A DNA stretch of 9,894 nt from positions 1-9,894 of the forward strand of contig JAKCDN010000084.1 in assembly GCA_021841795.1 (NCBI GenBank), given 5' to 3'. The position numbers and the translations under genes were made by a program. The notes beneath the pieces are model-generated. The model was not told the DNA's origin. It worked only from the letters and a program-made list of their open reading frames with translations, and did no database searches. Numbering within the stretch: position 1 is the first letter of the stretch; each line of letters starts with the position of its first letter. Shown here in pieces: positions 1 to 5,797 of this stretch. Source of the stretch: Acidobacteriota bacterium (GTDB lineage Bacteria; Acidobacteriota; Terriglobia; Terriglobales; Acidobacteriaceae).

Positions 1-335
1 CGGGTTCCGGGCAGAGTGATGTCGATGGCTTCGGCCCTGAGAGCCGCGTCGCTGGGACCGCCGCCGGCTGCGCCTTCGAGCAGGGCCTCGACGAGATCCT
101 TGAGCAGCTTGAAGCGCTGGCCCACGGCCTTTTTGGCCTCTGGAGGCGCAGCCTTGAGCCACTGGCCCGAGACATCGTTCAGCAGGCCCTGTTTGCGGCC
201 GAGCCACTTGAGCCGGAAAGCCTCGGCATCAAGCGCCGCCGCGTCCGCGCGGGCCTGCGCTTCCAATAAGGCAAACGCCTGTTCGAGCGCAGCCTCGTCA
301 AATGCCGTCAGATGGGGTATCGCTTCGTTCGTCAT
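1..335 (-). CDS. pheS: Phenylalanyl-tRNA synthetase alpha subunit, N-terminal part (truncated by window edge)
   Basis: This gene encodes the N-terminal 111 codons of the PheRS alpha chain, the cytoplasmic class II synthetase (alpha2-beta2) that charges tRNA-Phe. The visible part matches the family's N-terminal coiled-coil arm: an Ala/Glu/Leu-rich helix at about residues 12-45, then a WLGRKQGLL segment (residues 44-52), where PheS proteins usually have a YLGKKG-like turn, then a second charged helix (about 63-90). It ends in DITLPGT, the conserved lead-in to the catalytic domain. The catalytic domain lies beyond the left edge. The ATG at 335 gives the expected family N-terminus, but no clear Shine-Dalgarno sequence precedes it. 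It follows rplT after 149 nt, and the order rpmI-rplT-pheS is common in bacteria. pheT is expected next, outside the window. No frameshift is seen. Confidence 0.9.
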   Translation of the reverse strand, partial: MTNEAIPHLTAFDEAALEQAFALLEAQARADAAALDAEAFRLKWLGRKQGLLNDVSGQWLKAAPPEAKKAVGQRFKLLKDLVEALLEGAAGGGPSDAALRAEAIDITLPGT

Positions 336-428
336 GCCGAATGTTCAGGATAAACTACCGCGCGGCGCGATCTCGCGCATTCCGCAGCGCGTAAAAACCT
401 GTCATTGCCAGCCCGCCCTGACGCACCA

Positions 429-459
429 CGGCCCGGAGTCCACTTGGAACTCCGGGCCG
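429..459. terminator. Strong GC-rich hairpin between rplT and pheS (attenuator or terminator candidate)
   Basis: A perfect 11-bp inverted repeat (CGGCCCGGAGT at 429-439 against 449-459) encloses a 9-nt loop. It starts 25 nt after the rplT stop codon and 93 nt before the pheS start. Read on the minus strand, in the operon's direction, it has no U-tract, so a simple intrinsic terminator is unlikely. An attenuator, a processing site or an mRNA-stabilising hairpin would fit better. Read on the plus strand it is followed by GTTTTG, so it could weakly terminate antisense transcription. The structure is seen directly; its role is inferred. Confidence 0.45.
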
Positions 460-484
460 GTTTTGTCCGCCAGTCAGACGATCT

Positions 485-850
485 TTATGCTGCTTTGGCC
501 TTGGCCTGCTTGGCCTGTTCCACGAGCTTGGTAAAGCCGGCCGCGTCCTTGACGGCGATGTCGGCCAGGATCTTGCGGTCAAGCTCAATGCCGGCCTTCT
601 TCAGCCCATTGATGAACTGCGAGTAGCTGGCGCCGTTCTGCTTGCAGGCGGCGGCGATGCGCACGATCCACAGCGAACGGAATTGGCGTTTCTTCTCGCG
701 GCGGCCCTTGTAGGCGAACTTCAGGCCGCGCTCGACAGCCTCCTGGGCTGCCTGGTAGAGCTTGGATTTGGTGAGGAAATAACCGCTGGCTCGTTTGAGA
801 ATTTTTTTGCGGCGGTCACTCCGTTTTGTGCCACGTTTTACGCGGGGCAT
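485..850 (-). CDS. rplT: 50S ribosomal protein L20
   Basis: L20 is an early-assembly protein that binds 23S rRNA in the large subunit and in many bacteria also represses its own mRNA. The 121-residue product has the usual family length. It opens with MPRVKRGT, continues with the basic rRNA-binding extension [12 protein letters not shown], and carries the hallmark stretch around [15 protein letters not shown] (about residues 51-66) followed by [26 protein letters not shown] sequence that is typical of the globular domain. The C-terminus is Lys/Ala-rich. The ATG at 850 follows AAGGAG with 8-nt spacing, a strong ribosome binding site. It lies 178 nt downstream of rpmI and upstream of pheS, all on the minus strand, in the classical order. 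Nothing appears broken. Confidence 0.97.
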   Translation of the reverse strand: MPRVKRGTKRSDRRKKILKRASGYFLTKSKLYQAAQEAVERGLKFAYKGRREKKRQFRSLWIVRIAAACKQNGASYSQFINGLKKAGIELDRKILADIAVKDAAGFTKLVEQAKQAKAKAA

Positions 851-987
851 GGTGGGTTCTCCTTTTTGCGTTGCAGTTACGCGGCTGGAGGCAGGTAAGC
901 CTCTTCACTCGCTCAGTTCTGGCTTAACCTCACGCCGGCGCGAACGCATTCCGCACCGAGCGGGGGCCGAATCATCAGCCCTCTTGC

Positions 988-1022
988 CGTGGCGCAACCC
1001 TTATCGAAAAGGCTGCCCCACG
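988..1022 (-). other. Structured rpmI-rplT spacer hairpin (possible L20 control element)
   Basis: Seven nucleotides after the rpmI stop codon the minus-strand RNA can fold into a long imperfect hairpin. CGTGG pairs with CCACG at the base. Above a small internal mismatch, GCAGCCTT pairs with AAGGGTTGC (one G-U pair, one bulged G) under a TTCGAT loop. No U-tract follows, so it is not an ordinary terminator. The rpmI-rplT gap of 178 nt is long for two ribosomal genes usually set close together, which leaves room for a control RNA. L20 autoregulation through structured mRNA is known in E. coli and Firmicutes; that it acts here is only inference. Confidence 0.35.
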
Positions 1023-1028
1023 CAGCGG

Positions 1029-1226
1029 TTAAGCGTAGGGGATCATGCGCGCCACCTTCGCGTGGTCGCCATCAGAGACCAGCAGGGTCTTACCCAGCTT
1101 CCGCTTGGTCTTTGGCGCCTTCGAAGTAAGGATGTGCCGCGTCTTCGTCTGGCCCCGCTTGATCTTGCCGGTGCCGGTCTTGGAGAAGCGCTTGGCCGCG
1201 CCCGAATGGGTCTTCAACTTAGGCAT
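1029..1226 (-). CDS. rpmI: 50S ribosomal protein L35
   Basis: L35 is a small, very basic protein of the large ribosomal subunit. The 65-residue product matches the family length and signature throughout: [20 protein letters not shown] at the start, then a KIKRGQ segment, the [15 protein letters not shown] stretch, and an end in [12 protein letters not shown]. The ATG at 1226 follows AGGA (1235-1238) with 8-nt spacing. It is the first gene of the rpmI-rplT-pheS run in this window. In many bacteria infC lies directly upstream, but only 131 nt separate rpmI from the VOC-protein gene on the same strand, and no IF3-like sequence is present there. The operon therefore either starts here or is read from the VOC gene. 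Confidence 0.96.
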   Translation of the reverse strand: MPKLKTHSGAAKRFSKTGTGKIKRGQTKTRHILTSKAPKTKRKLGKTLLVSDGDHAKVARMIPYA

Positions 1227-1309
1227 CTTATTTTTCCTGGTTTTGGAGCAATGGGCCGCTCCGGATGGCCCGGTTGACAGGGACTTCCCTGCTCTTGTGA
1301 GCCTTTACA

Positions 1310-1315
1310 AGTATA
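1310..1315 (-). promoter_or_regulatory. Candidate -10 box for the rpmI-rplT-pheS operon
   Basis: TATACT on the minus strand (5 of 6 matches to TATAAT) lies 84 nt upstream of the rpmI start, in the 131-nt gap after the VOC gene. No convincing -35 hexamer stands 16-18 nt upstream of it. It is offered because a highly expressed ribosomal operon needs a promoter and infC, its usual upstream partner, is missing here. Confidence 0.3.
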
Positions 1316-1357
1316 CAGGAAGTGGCGATTTCGAGCGACTTCGCGTCCTTCGAACCG

Positions 1358-2287
1358 TTACTGCACCGGATCGGAGGCGGTGAAGGGCGAGCAGCAGGGC
1401 TTCTGCGTGGCATGGAAGTCCATGACCTCGGTGCGGATACCGTCGGGATCGTAGAGGTTGAGCTGGTACTTGCCGTCGAGACCGATCCTGGGCGCGGCAT
1501 CGTGCTGTTCGCCGAGGCGATGAGCGGCCACGAGGGTGTTAAAGACGGCGGGAACGGAGACGACGCCGATGGAAAAGTGGTCCATCACGCCGAGTTCGTG
1601 CTGCGTCATATCGGCGGGCAGGCCGCTGGTGCCGCGGGTCATCATGTACTCCATCCAGTCATGGCCGTCAGGACACTGCTGGCTGACCCAGTTGACCTGA
1701 CCGTTGCGCCCGCCCCACCAGTAAGGCCGGAAGCCGAGCAGATCGCGATAAAAGGCGTCCTCGCTTGCACGGCTGTGGACCATATAGCCTACGTGGATGA
1801 TGTGATGGCCGATGGCTCCGGGCGCATCGACCGGGGCGAGATGCGGAGGCGGCTGGAGAAACTGCACCTTGTTTCCCTCGGGATCGAGCACCTGAAACCA
1901 AAGGCTGCCGTCGCGGCCGTGCTGGACACGCGCCGGCGTCTTCCAGCCCTTGGCGGCCAGATACGCGCGCATGGCCCCGGCATCGGCGGTAAGCCAGGCG
2001 ACATGGTCGAGGCGGACGATGCCCGCGTCGGCGGGCAGGGGCAACACCTCAATGAACTGGGTTGCGCTAAGGGCATAGCGCACGCCCTTTGGATTCTCCG
2101 GATCGGGCAGTTTCACGGCGCCGACGACGGTGGTGTAGTAGTGATCGGTGGCTGCCGGGTTGGAGGTGTAGACGGCGATGTGGGAGATGCCGGTGATGGC
2201 AGGCCGGGGTGATGCCGACTGGGCAGGAGCGGCAGCCGGCAGAGCCAGGGCGGCGACAATCACGGTCAACAAAGATCTGGTTTGCAT
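1358..2287 (-). CDS. Exported double VOC-domain (glyoxalase/dioxygenase-like) protein
   Basis: The 309-residue product has a Sec-type signal peptide (basic MQTR start, hydrophobic stretch ending near APAQS, residues 1-24) and two vicinal-oxygen-chelate domains, about 32-146 and 160-291. Each domain is two beta-alpha-beta3 modules with metal-ligand candidates at the usual places. The first has H36 (SHIAVYT), E80 (FIEVLP), H95 (LDHVAWL) and Q142 (KVQFLQ). The second has H165 (IIHVGYM), E213 (WMEYMM), H237 (MDHFSIG) and E287 (RTEVMDF). This superfamily covers glyoxalase I, extradiol dioxygenases, epimerases and resistance proteins, so the reaction cannot be named. The start at 2287 follows GAGGA with 7-nt spacing and begins the signal peptide; the frame stays open upstream but that extension looks non-coding. 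It may serve the same catabolic locus as the genes to the right, but this is unproven. Confidence 0.85.
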   Translation of the reverse strand: MQTRSLLTVIVAALALPAAAPAQSASPRPAITGISHIAVYTSNPAATDHYYTTVVGAVKLPDPENPKGVRYALSATQFIEVLPLPADAGIVRLDHVAWLTADAGAMRAYLAAKGWKTPARVQHGRDGSLWFQVLDPEGNKVQFLQPPPHLAPVDAPGAIGHHIIHVGYMVHSRASEDAFYRDLLGFRPYWWGGRNGQVNWVSQQCPDGHDWMEYMMTRGTSGLPADMTQHELGVMDHFSIGVVSVPAVFNTLVAAHRLGEQHDAAPRIGLDGKYQLNLYDPDGIRTEVMDFHATQKPCCSPFTASDPVQ

Positions 2288-2309
2288 GGCAGTTTCCTCA
2301 CGATTCCGG

Positions 2310-2320
2310 GAGCCAGACCA
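2310..2320 (-). promoter_or_regulatory. Degenerate operator-like half-site upstream of the VOC gene
   Basis: On the minus strand this reads TGGTCTGGCTC. The left half is identical to the TGGTCTGACCA palindrome found elsewhere in the window, and 8 of 11 positions match overall. It lies directly after a weak candidate promoter (TTTGCG at 2344-2349, 17-nt spacer, TTATCT at 2321-2326) and 23 nt before the start codon. One near-match in GC-rich DNA may be chance. Confidence 0.2.
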
Positions 2321-2566
2321 AGATAAAACCATTCTCCGGCGCGCGCAAACGCCCCTGGCGAGCGCCGCTCGCCCGCTGACCGGGATTCGACAATTCGGAC
2401 CGGCGCGACCGCAGGCATTTCCCCGGTTCCGGAAGTGAGCGGACGACGCGCACCGGCCGGCTGGGGACGGCTGACGGGGCAAAGAGAGGCAATAGTCCCC
2501 ATCCATCAGACCGGGGCGGCGGCCGAAGAGGTCCGGAACGGGCGGAGTCGCGGCAGGGCGATTTTG

Positions 2567-2577
2567 TGGTCTGACCA
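2567..2577. promoter_or_regulatory. Palindromic operator site A (TGGTCTGACCA)
   Basis: A perfect 5+1+5 palindrome and the best copy of a motif that recurs five times in this window, always outside intact genes. Its form resembles operators of GntR-family regulators of the FadR/FCD group, which bind short palindromes of the GTNNNAC type. It lies 280 nt upstream of the VOC gene and about 190 nt before the receptor remnant. No regulator gene is present in the window. Confidence 0.5.
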
Positions 2578-2698
2578 ATATTCGAATCAGAAATGGATAT
2601 AGCCACGGCACAAGGGTTGGCGCTTCCCTTGAATGCCCCGGGGAATATCGATTGACAGATGTCCCATGGATTTGAAAGGATTTCGCCGGCGACAAGAG

Positions 2699-2709
2699 AG
2701 GTCTGACCA
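2699..2709. promoter_or_regulatory. Palindromic operator site B (AGGTCTGACCA)
   Basis: Ten of eleven positions match site A. It stands 132 bp from site A and 46 bp before the start of detectable receptor homology. A TTGACA at 2652-2657 precedes it by 47 nt, against 38-39 nt in the two modules near 7400-7650, so it may be a decayed version of the same promoter design. Confidence 0.45.
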
Positions 2710-2754
2710 AAGCATCAAACCATGCCAACAAATGAATCTTCCGGACACTGACAA

Positions 2755-3056
2755 GCCGCGCGCGGGCATTTTGAACCCGGCGGCCTTTGCGCAGGTGACC
2801 ACACCGGGCTACGGCAACATCAGCAGCAACGCGTTGCGCGGCCCGGCATCGTTGCATATCGACGCCCAGGTTGCGCGCATCTTCCCCATCCGTGAACGGT
2901 TCATGCTGCATCTTCATCCGGAGGCGCTCAACATACTCAACCACCCCGATTTCCGTGGCGTGGATGCCACGCGTAAACGACCACGGCAGCGCCTTCAGGC
3001 AGGTTTCCTCGGCCGGTTCGGCGAGCTTGTTCCAGGGCGCCGTCAAGGTGAGCTTC
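2755..3056 (+). pseudogene. C-terminal remnant of an Oar-like TonB-dependent receptor, frameshifted
   Basis: Read in one frame from 2755 to about 2974 the sequence gives LNPAAFAQ, then PGYGNISSNALRGPASLHID, then FPIRERFMLHLHPEALNILNHPDF. This is the signature end region of acidobacterial TonB-dependent receptors (family pattern NP.AF, GN..RN.LRGP, FNLD..L.K.F.I.ER..LQFR.E.FN.LNHPNF). Around 2973 the homology moves to the next frame: GSAFRQVSSAGSASLFQGAVKVSF, to 3056, matches the usual last segment (G.ITSA..PR..Q.ALK..F), although the normal stop after the final Phe is lost. Only about 100 of the roughly 1,100 residues of such a receptor remain. The signal peptide, regulatory domain, plug and most of the barrel are absent. 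I infer a deletion plus a frameshift, leaving the operator sites upstream orphaned. The identification rests on motif recall, not on an alignment. Confidence 0.75.
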
Positions 3057-3185
3057 CAACCGGACCGGCACTGGATTACGTACATCAGCAGCGGCGTCCC
3101 GGCCAAGGTTTCACGGCGCCGAAACGCCCCGAAACTTCTGATCCGTTTTGATTTTGCCCCTCTACCTGTTCGCGCAAGGTGCGAG

Positions 3186-3191
3186 TACAAT
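3186..3191 (+). promoter_or_regulatory. Candidate -10 box for the oxidoreductase-DUF6807 operon
   Basis: TACAAT (5 of 6 matches to TATAAT) ends 33 nt before the oxidoreductase start codon. No good -35 hexamer lies 16-18 nt upstream, and none of the shared palindromes is next to it. If real, this promoter would be activator-dependent or weak. The operon may instead once have been read from the promoter of the decayed receptor gene. Confidence 0.35.
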
Positions 3192-3224
3192 TCATCCGAA
3201 CGCCCAACTCCAAAGGTGCACAAC

Positions 3225-4580
3225 ATGGAATCGAATCACAATAATCGCAGGGAGTTTCTGAAGGCCGGCAGCGCGGCCTTAGCCGCAACCGCAGTGGCAC
3301 TGAATGCCAAGAGCTACGCCCAGGTGATGGGCGCCAACGATCGCATCCGCGTGGGCATTGTGGGATGCGGCGATCGCATGAAAGGCGGAGACCTGCCGGC
3401 CTTCCAGCAGCACGCCAAGGAGTTGAACTTTGAGATTGTGGCGGTTTCCGACATCTGGAAGTTGCGGCGGGAGCAGGGCGCGGACTATATCGAAAAGCTG
3501 ATGGGCAGCCGTCCTGACCAGGTGCGCAACAACGACGAGCTCTATGCCCGCAAGGATGTGGATGCGGTCATCATTGCGACGGCGGACTTTCAGCATGCCT
3601 ACCACGGAGCCGAAGCGGTGGAGGCCGGCCGCGACGCCTATGTGGAGAAGCCGATTGCGCATACGATGTCCGACGCGCGCCGGATTCTGGCCGCGGTAAA
3701 AAAGAGCGGCAGGATTGTGCAGGTGGGCACGCAGCGACGCTCCACGCCGGCGTACCAGAAGGCGGCAGACTACATCAAATCGGGCCAGTTTGGCGACATC
3801 GTGATGGTGGAGATGAGCTGGAACGTGAACCAGCCCGGACGCTGGCGGCGGCCCGACGTGGTGCCGCTGCTGAAGGAAGCGGACACGGATTGGAAGCGCT
3901 ACTCGCTGGGCCGCAACATGGGGCCATTTGATGCGCGCAAGTATCTCGAGTTCCGGCTGTTCTGGCCCTTCTCGTCGGGGATTCCCGATCAGTGGCTGGT
4001 ACACCAGATCGACACCGTGCACTGGTTCACGGGGCTGCCGCATCCGCGTTCGTGCGTGGCCAACGGCGGCATTTATCTGTGGAAGGACGGGCGGACGAAC
4101 TGGGATACGATGACGGCGGTCTTCGACTACGGCCCGCTGGACGATTTGAGCAAGGGCTTCCAGGTGCAGTACACATCGCGCTTCACCAACTCGGCGGGCG
4201 GAGTGAAGGAGCTGTACTACTCGAACGGCGGCATGATCGACATGAACAAGCAGACGGTTTCGCCCACGGGCGGACTCACTGCCCACTCCGCCGCCGAGAT
4301 GAACATGCAGCCCAATCTGCTGCCAAGCGTCTCGCTTGTGGACAAGGTGGAGAAGGTGGCGACCGACGCCGACACCCACGCTGACCCCATGACCTCAGCC
4401 AACATGCGCAACTGGATGGAGTGCGTACGCTCGCGAAAGACGCCGAATGCGCCCATCGAGGCGGGCTATGCGCACTCCGTCGCGCTGTGCATGAATGTAG
4501 CGGCGATCCAGACCGGCATGAAGGTGACCTTCGACGACCAGACGCAGCAGGTGATGGCCGGAGGCAAGGTATATGCGTAA
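3225..4580 (+). CDS. Tat-exported Gfo/Idh/MocA-family NAD(P)-dependent oxidoreductase
   Basis: The 451-residue product starts with a twin-arginine signal (NNRREFLKAG, residues 6-15, then an Ala-rich stretch to about YAQ at 31-33), so it should be exported folded with its cofactor bound. The Rossmann domain follows with VGIVGCGDRMKG (43-54). The family EKP motif is at 141-143 (K142), then VGTQRRS (167-173). The second half holds HQIDTVHW (260-267), matching the catalytic Asp/His pair (D263, H266). These enzymes oxidise or reduce sugars and cyclitols, and some exported members are NAD-dependent glycosidases that form 3-keto intermediates; the substrate here is unknown. The ATG at 3225 follows AAAGG with 8-nt spacing and starts the Tat signal; the frame is open further upstream but covers the receptor remnant. 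The DUF6807 gene follows after 42 nt, so the two form an operon. Confidence 0.92.
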   Translation: MESNHNNRREFLKAGSAALAATAVALNAKSYAQVMGANDRIRVGIVGCGDRMKGGDLPAFQQHAKELNFEIVAVSDIWKLRREQGADYIEKLMGSRPDQVRNNDELYARKDVDAVIIATADFQHAYHGAEAVEAGRDAYVEKPIAHTMSDARRILAAVKKSGRIVQVGTQRRSTPAYQKAADYIKSGQFGDIVMVEMSWNVNQPGRWRRPDVVPLLKEADTDWKRYSLGRNMGPFDARKYLEFRLFWPFSSGIPDQWLVHQIDTVHWFTGLPHPRSCVANGGIYLWKDGRTNWDTMTAVFDYGPLDDLSKGFQVQYTSRFTNSAGGVKELYYSNGGMIDMNKQTVSPTGGLTAHSAAEMNMQPNLLPSVSLVDKVEKVATDADTHADPMTSANMRNWMECVRSRKTPNAPIEAGYAHSVALCMNVAAIQTGMKVTFDDQTQQVMAGGKVYA

Positions 4581-4622
4581 GCGCGAGAACCAAGGCAGCG
4601 CGGGGACCAGGGAACAGACACA

Positions 4623-5711
4623 ATGAGACCTTCTACGAGCATCAGACTGCAGCCGCTTCGCGCCGTTTGGGCGCTGGCGGCCATGGCCAGCCTGGCCGCT
4701 GCCGGCGCGCACGCCGCACAGGACAAGGGCGTCCAGGTGACGCCCGACCTGGCGAATCGGCGCGTCGACATCACGATCGACGGCCAGGCGTTCACTTCCT
4801 ACATCTGGCCGGAGACGCTGAAGAAGCCGGTTCTCTACCCGATCGTGGATGCGGACGGCGTAACGGTGACACGCGGCTGGCCCATCGCGCCGCGGCCGGG
4901 CGAGCGTACGGACCACCCGCACCACGACGGGCTCTGGTTCAACTACAGCAACGTGAACGGCTTCGATTTCTGGAACAACTCGACGGCGATCCCGGCGGCG
5001 CGCGCGCCGAAGATGGGAACGATCGTGCTGGATAAGATCGTCGCCGCCAGGAGCGGAGCAAAACGCGGCGAGCTCGAAAGCCGTTCGACGTGGATCGACG
5101 GCAATCGGCACGCCATCCTGGCTGAAGACACTAAGTACATCTTTCAGCATGCCGGCACGACGCGCAGCATTGACCTGACGGTGACGCTGACGGCGCTCGA
5201 TCACGTTGTCTTCAACGACGACAAAGACGGACTGCTGGGGCTGCGCGTAGCGCGGTGGCTGGAGTCGCCTGAAGAAAAAGGCGGAACCTTTACCGACGCG
5301 AACGGAGTGGCGACGAAGGTTGCCGCGGCGGCGAGTGTTCCCGGGGTGGCCCCGCCGACGGGCGAATACCTGACGAGCGAAGGCGTGCAGGGCGAGGCAG
5401 CCTGGTCGACGCGCGGACGGTGGTGCTCGCTCACCGGACACGACAGCGACGGCCACGTGGCCACGATCGCGATCTTCGATCATCCGGGCAACGTCGACTA
5501 TCCGACGTACTGGCATGCGCGGGGCTACGGACTGTTCGCGGCCAATCCGCTGGGGCGCCATGCATTCGACCGCAGCCAGCCGCCGCTGGGCTACACGCTG
5601 GAAAAGGGCCAGAAGACGACCTTCCGCTACCGCATCGTCTTCTACACGCACGCGGTGACGGCTGAAGAGCTGAACCGCGAGGCGGATGCCTTCGCCATAC
5701 CGGCGCATTAG
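4623..5711 (+). CDS. Exported DUF6807 ('PmoA family') protein
   Basis: The 362-residue product has a signal peptide (basic N-terminus, hydrophobic core about 14-28, Ala-rich cleavage region ending near AHAAQ). The rest matches DUF6807: KPVLYPIVDADGVTVTRGWP (68-87), DHPHHDGLWF (97-106), VNGFDFW (111-117), KDGLLGLRVARWLE (201-214), then FDHPGN (285-290), YWHARGYGLFAANPLG (296-311). The clustered His/Asp residues (D97, H98, H100, H101, D286, H287, H298) suggest a metal or sugar site. Database names such as 'methane oxygenase PmoA' are misleading: there are no membrane helices and nothing else of methane oxidation. No activity is known to me. Family members often sit beside Gfo/Idh/MocA enzymes, as here, which points to carbohydrate processing. 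The ATG at 4623 follows AGGGAA with 8-nt spacing. Confidence 0.88.
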   Translation: MRPSTSIRLQPLRAVWALAAMASLAAAGAHAAQDKGVQVTPDLANRRVDITIDGQAFTSYIWPETLKKPVLYPIVDADGVTVTRGWPIAPRPGERTDHPHHDGLWFNYSNVNGFDFWNNSTAIPAARAPKMGTIVLDKIVAARSGAKRGELESRSTWIDGNRHAILAEDTKYIFQHAGTTRSIDLTVTLTALDHVVFNDDKDGLLGLRVARWLESPEEKGGTFTDANGVATKVAAAASVPGVAPPTGEYLTSEGVQGEAAWSTRGRWCSLTGHDSDGHVATIAIFDHPGNVDYPTYWHARGYGLFAANPLGRHAFDRSQPPLGYTLEKGQKTTFRYRIVFYTHAVTAEELNREADAFAIPAH

Positions 5712-5739
5712 GCGCCGGAGCGGGTGAGAACCGTTGCGT

Positions 5740-5791
5740 CTGCACCATCCTTCGCTGCACCTTCGAATCAAGGCGCGGAAGGATGGTGCGG
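5740..5791. terminator. Long hairpin between convergent genes (bidirectional terminator candidate)
   Basis: GCACCATCCTTC (5742-5753) pairs perfectly with GAAGGATGGTGC (5778-5789), and a G-U and a C-G pair extend the stem to 14 bp. The loop is 24 nt. The hairpin fills most of the 86-nt gap between the DUF6807 stop at 5711 and the sulfatase stop at 5798, where a two-way terminator is expected. Neither side has a T-tract, so it would be atypical as an intrinsic terminator. It could instead block 3' exonucleases or slow converging polymerases. Confidence 0.5.
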
Positions 5792-5797
5792 GCACGA

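Larger units (their letters stand above)
2288..2754. other. Gene-free interval with two operator-like palindromes
   Basis: No coding region can be supported here. Open frames crossing it on both strands lack family motifs and good ribosome binding sites. It contains the leader of the VOC gene, a small perfect 7-bp hairpin (GGCGAGC/GCTCGCC, 2357-2373), and two copies of the palindromic motif described separately (2567-2577 and 2699-2709). A TTGACA hexamer lies at 2652-2657, 47 nt before the second copy. It probably represents the old promoter region of the receptor gene whose remnant follows. Confidence 0.55.

Noticed and set aside
463..481. Two weak matches to the operator palindrome near the rplT stop
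   Set aside because: They match 9 and 8 of 11 positions, overlap each other and the rplT stop region, and are not at a promoter, so chance is likely.
1322..2212. Long plus-strand open frame (296 codons) opposite the VOC gene
   Set aside because: It mirrors the VOC codons in GC-rich DNA, has no ribosome binding site or recognised motif, and the opposite strand carries clear VOC domains and a signal peptide.
2633..3151. An independent 172-codon plus-strand gene
   Set aside because: Only residues from about 41 to 114 resemble anything, namely the end of a TonB-dependent receptor, and the homology then moves to another frame. It is better called a pseudogene fragment.
2288..3226. N-terminal extension of the VOC frame up to 3226
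   Set aside because: The frame is open by chance across the receptor remnant and operators. The signal peptide and Shine-Dalgarno sequence fix the start at 2287.
3279..4379. Minus-strand open frame (366 codons) opposite the oxidoreductase
   Set aside because: The product is His/Arg/Val-rich, typical of an antisense shadow, and the sense strand encodes an intact Gfo/Idh/MocA enzyme.
4623..5711. Methane monooxygenase subunit A, as the 'PmoA' family label could suggest
   Set aside because: The protein is a soluble exported DUF6807 member without transmembrane helices, and no methane-oxidation genes are present.
4395..5795. Minus-strand open frame (466 codons) opposite the DUF6807 gene
   Set aside because: It is an Arg-rich antisense shadow that spans two real genes and their junction and has no family motif.
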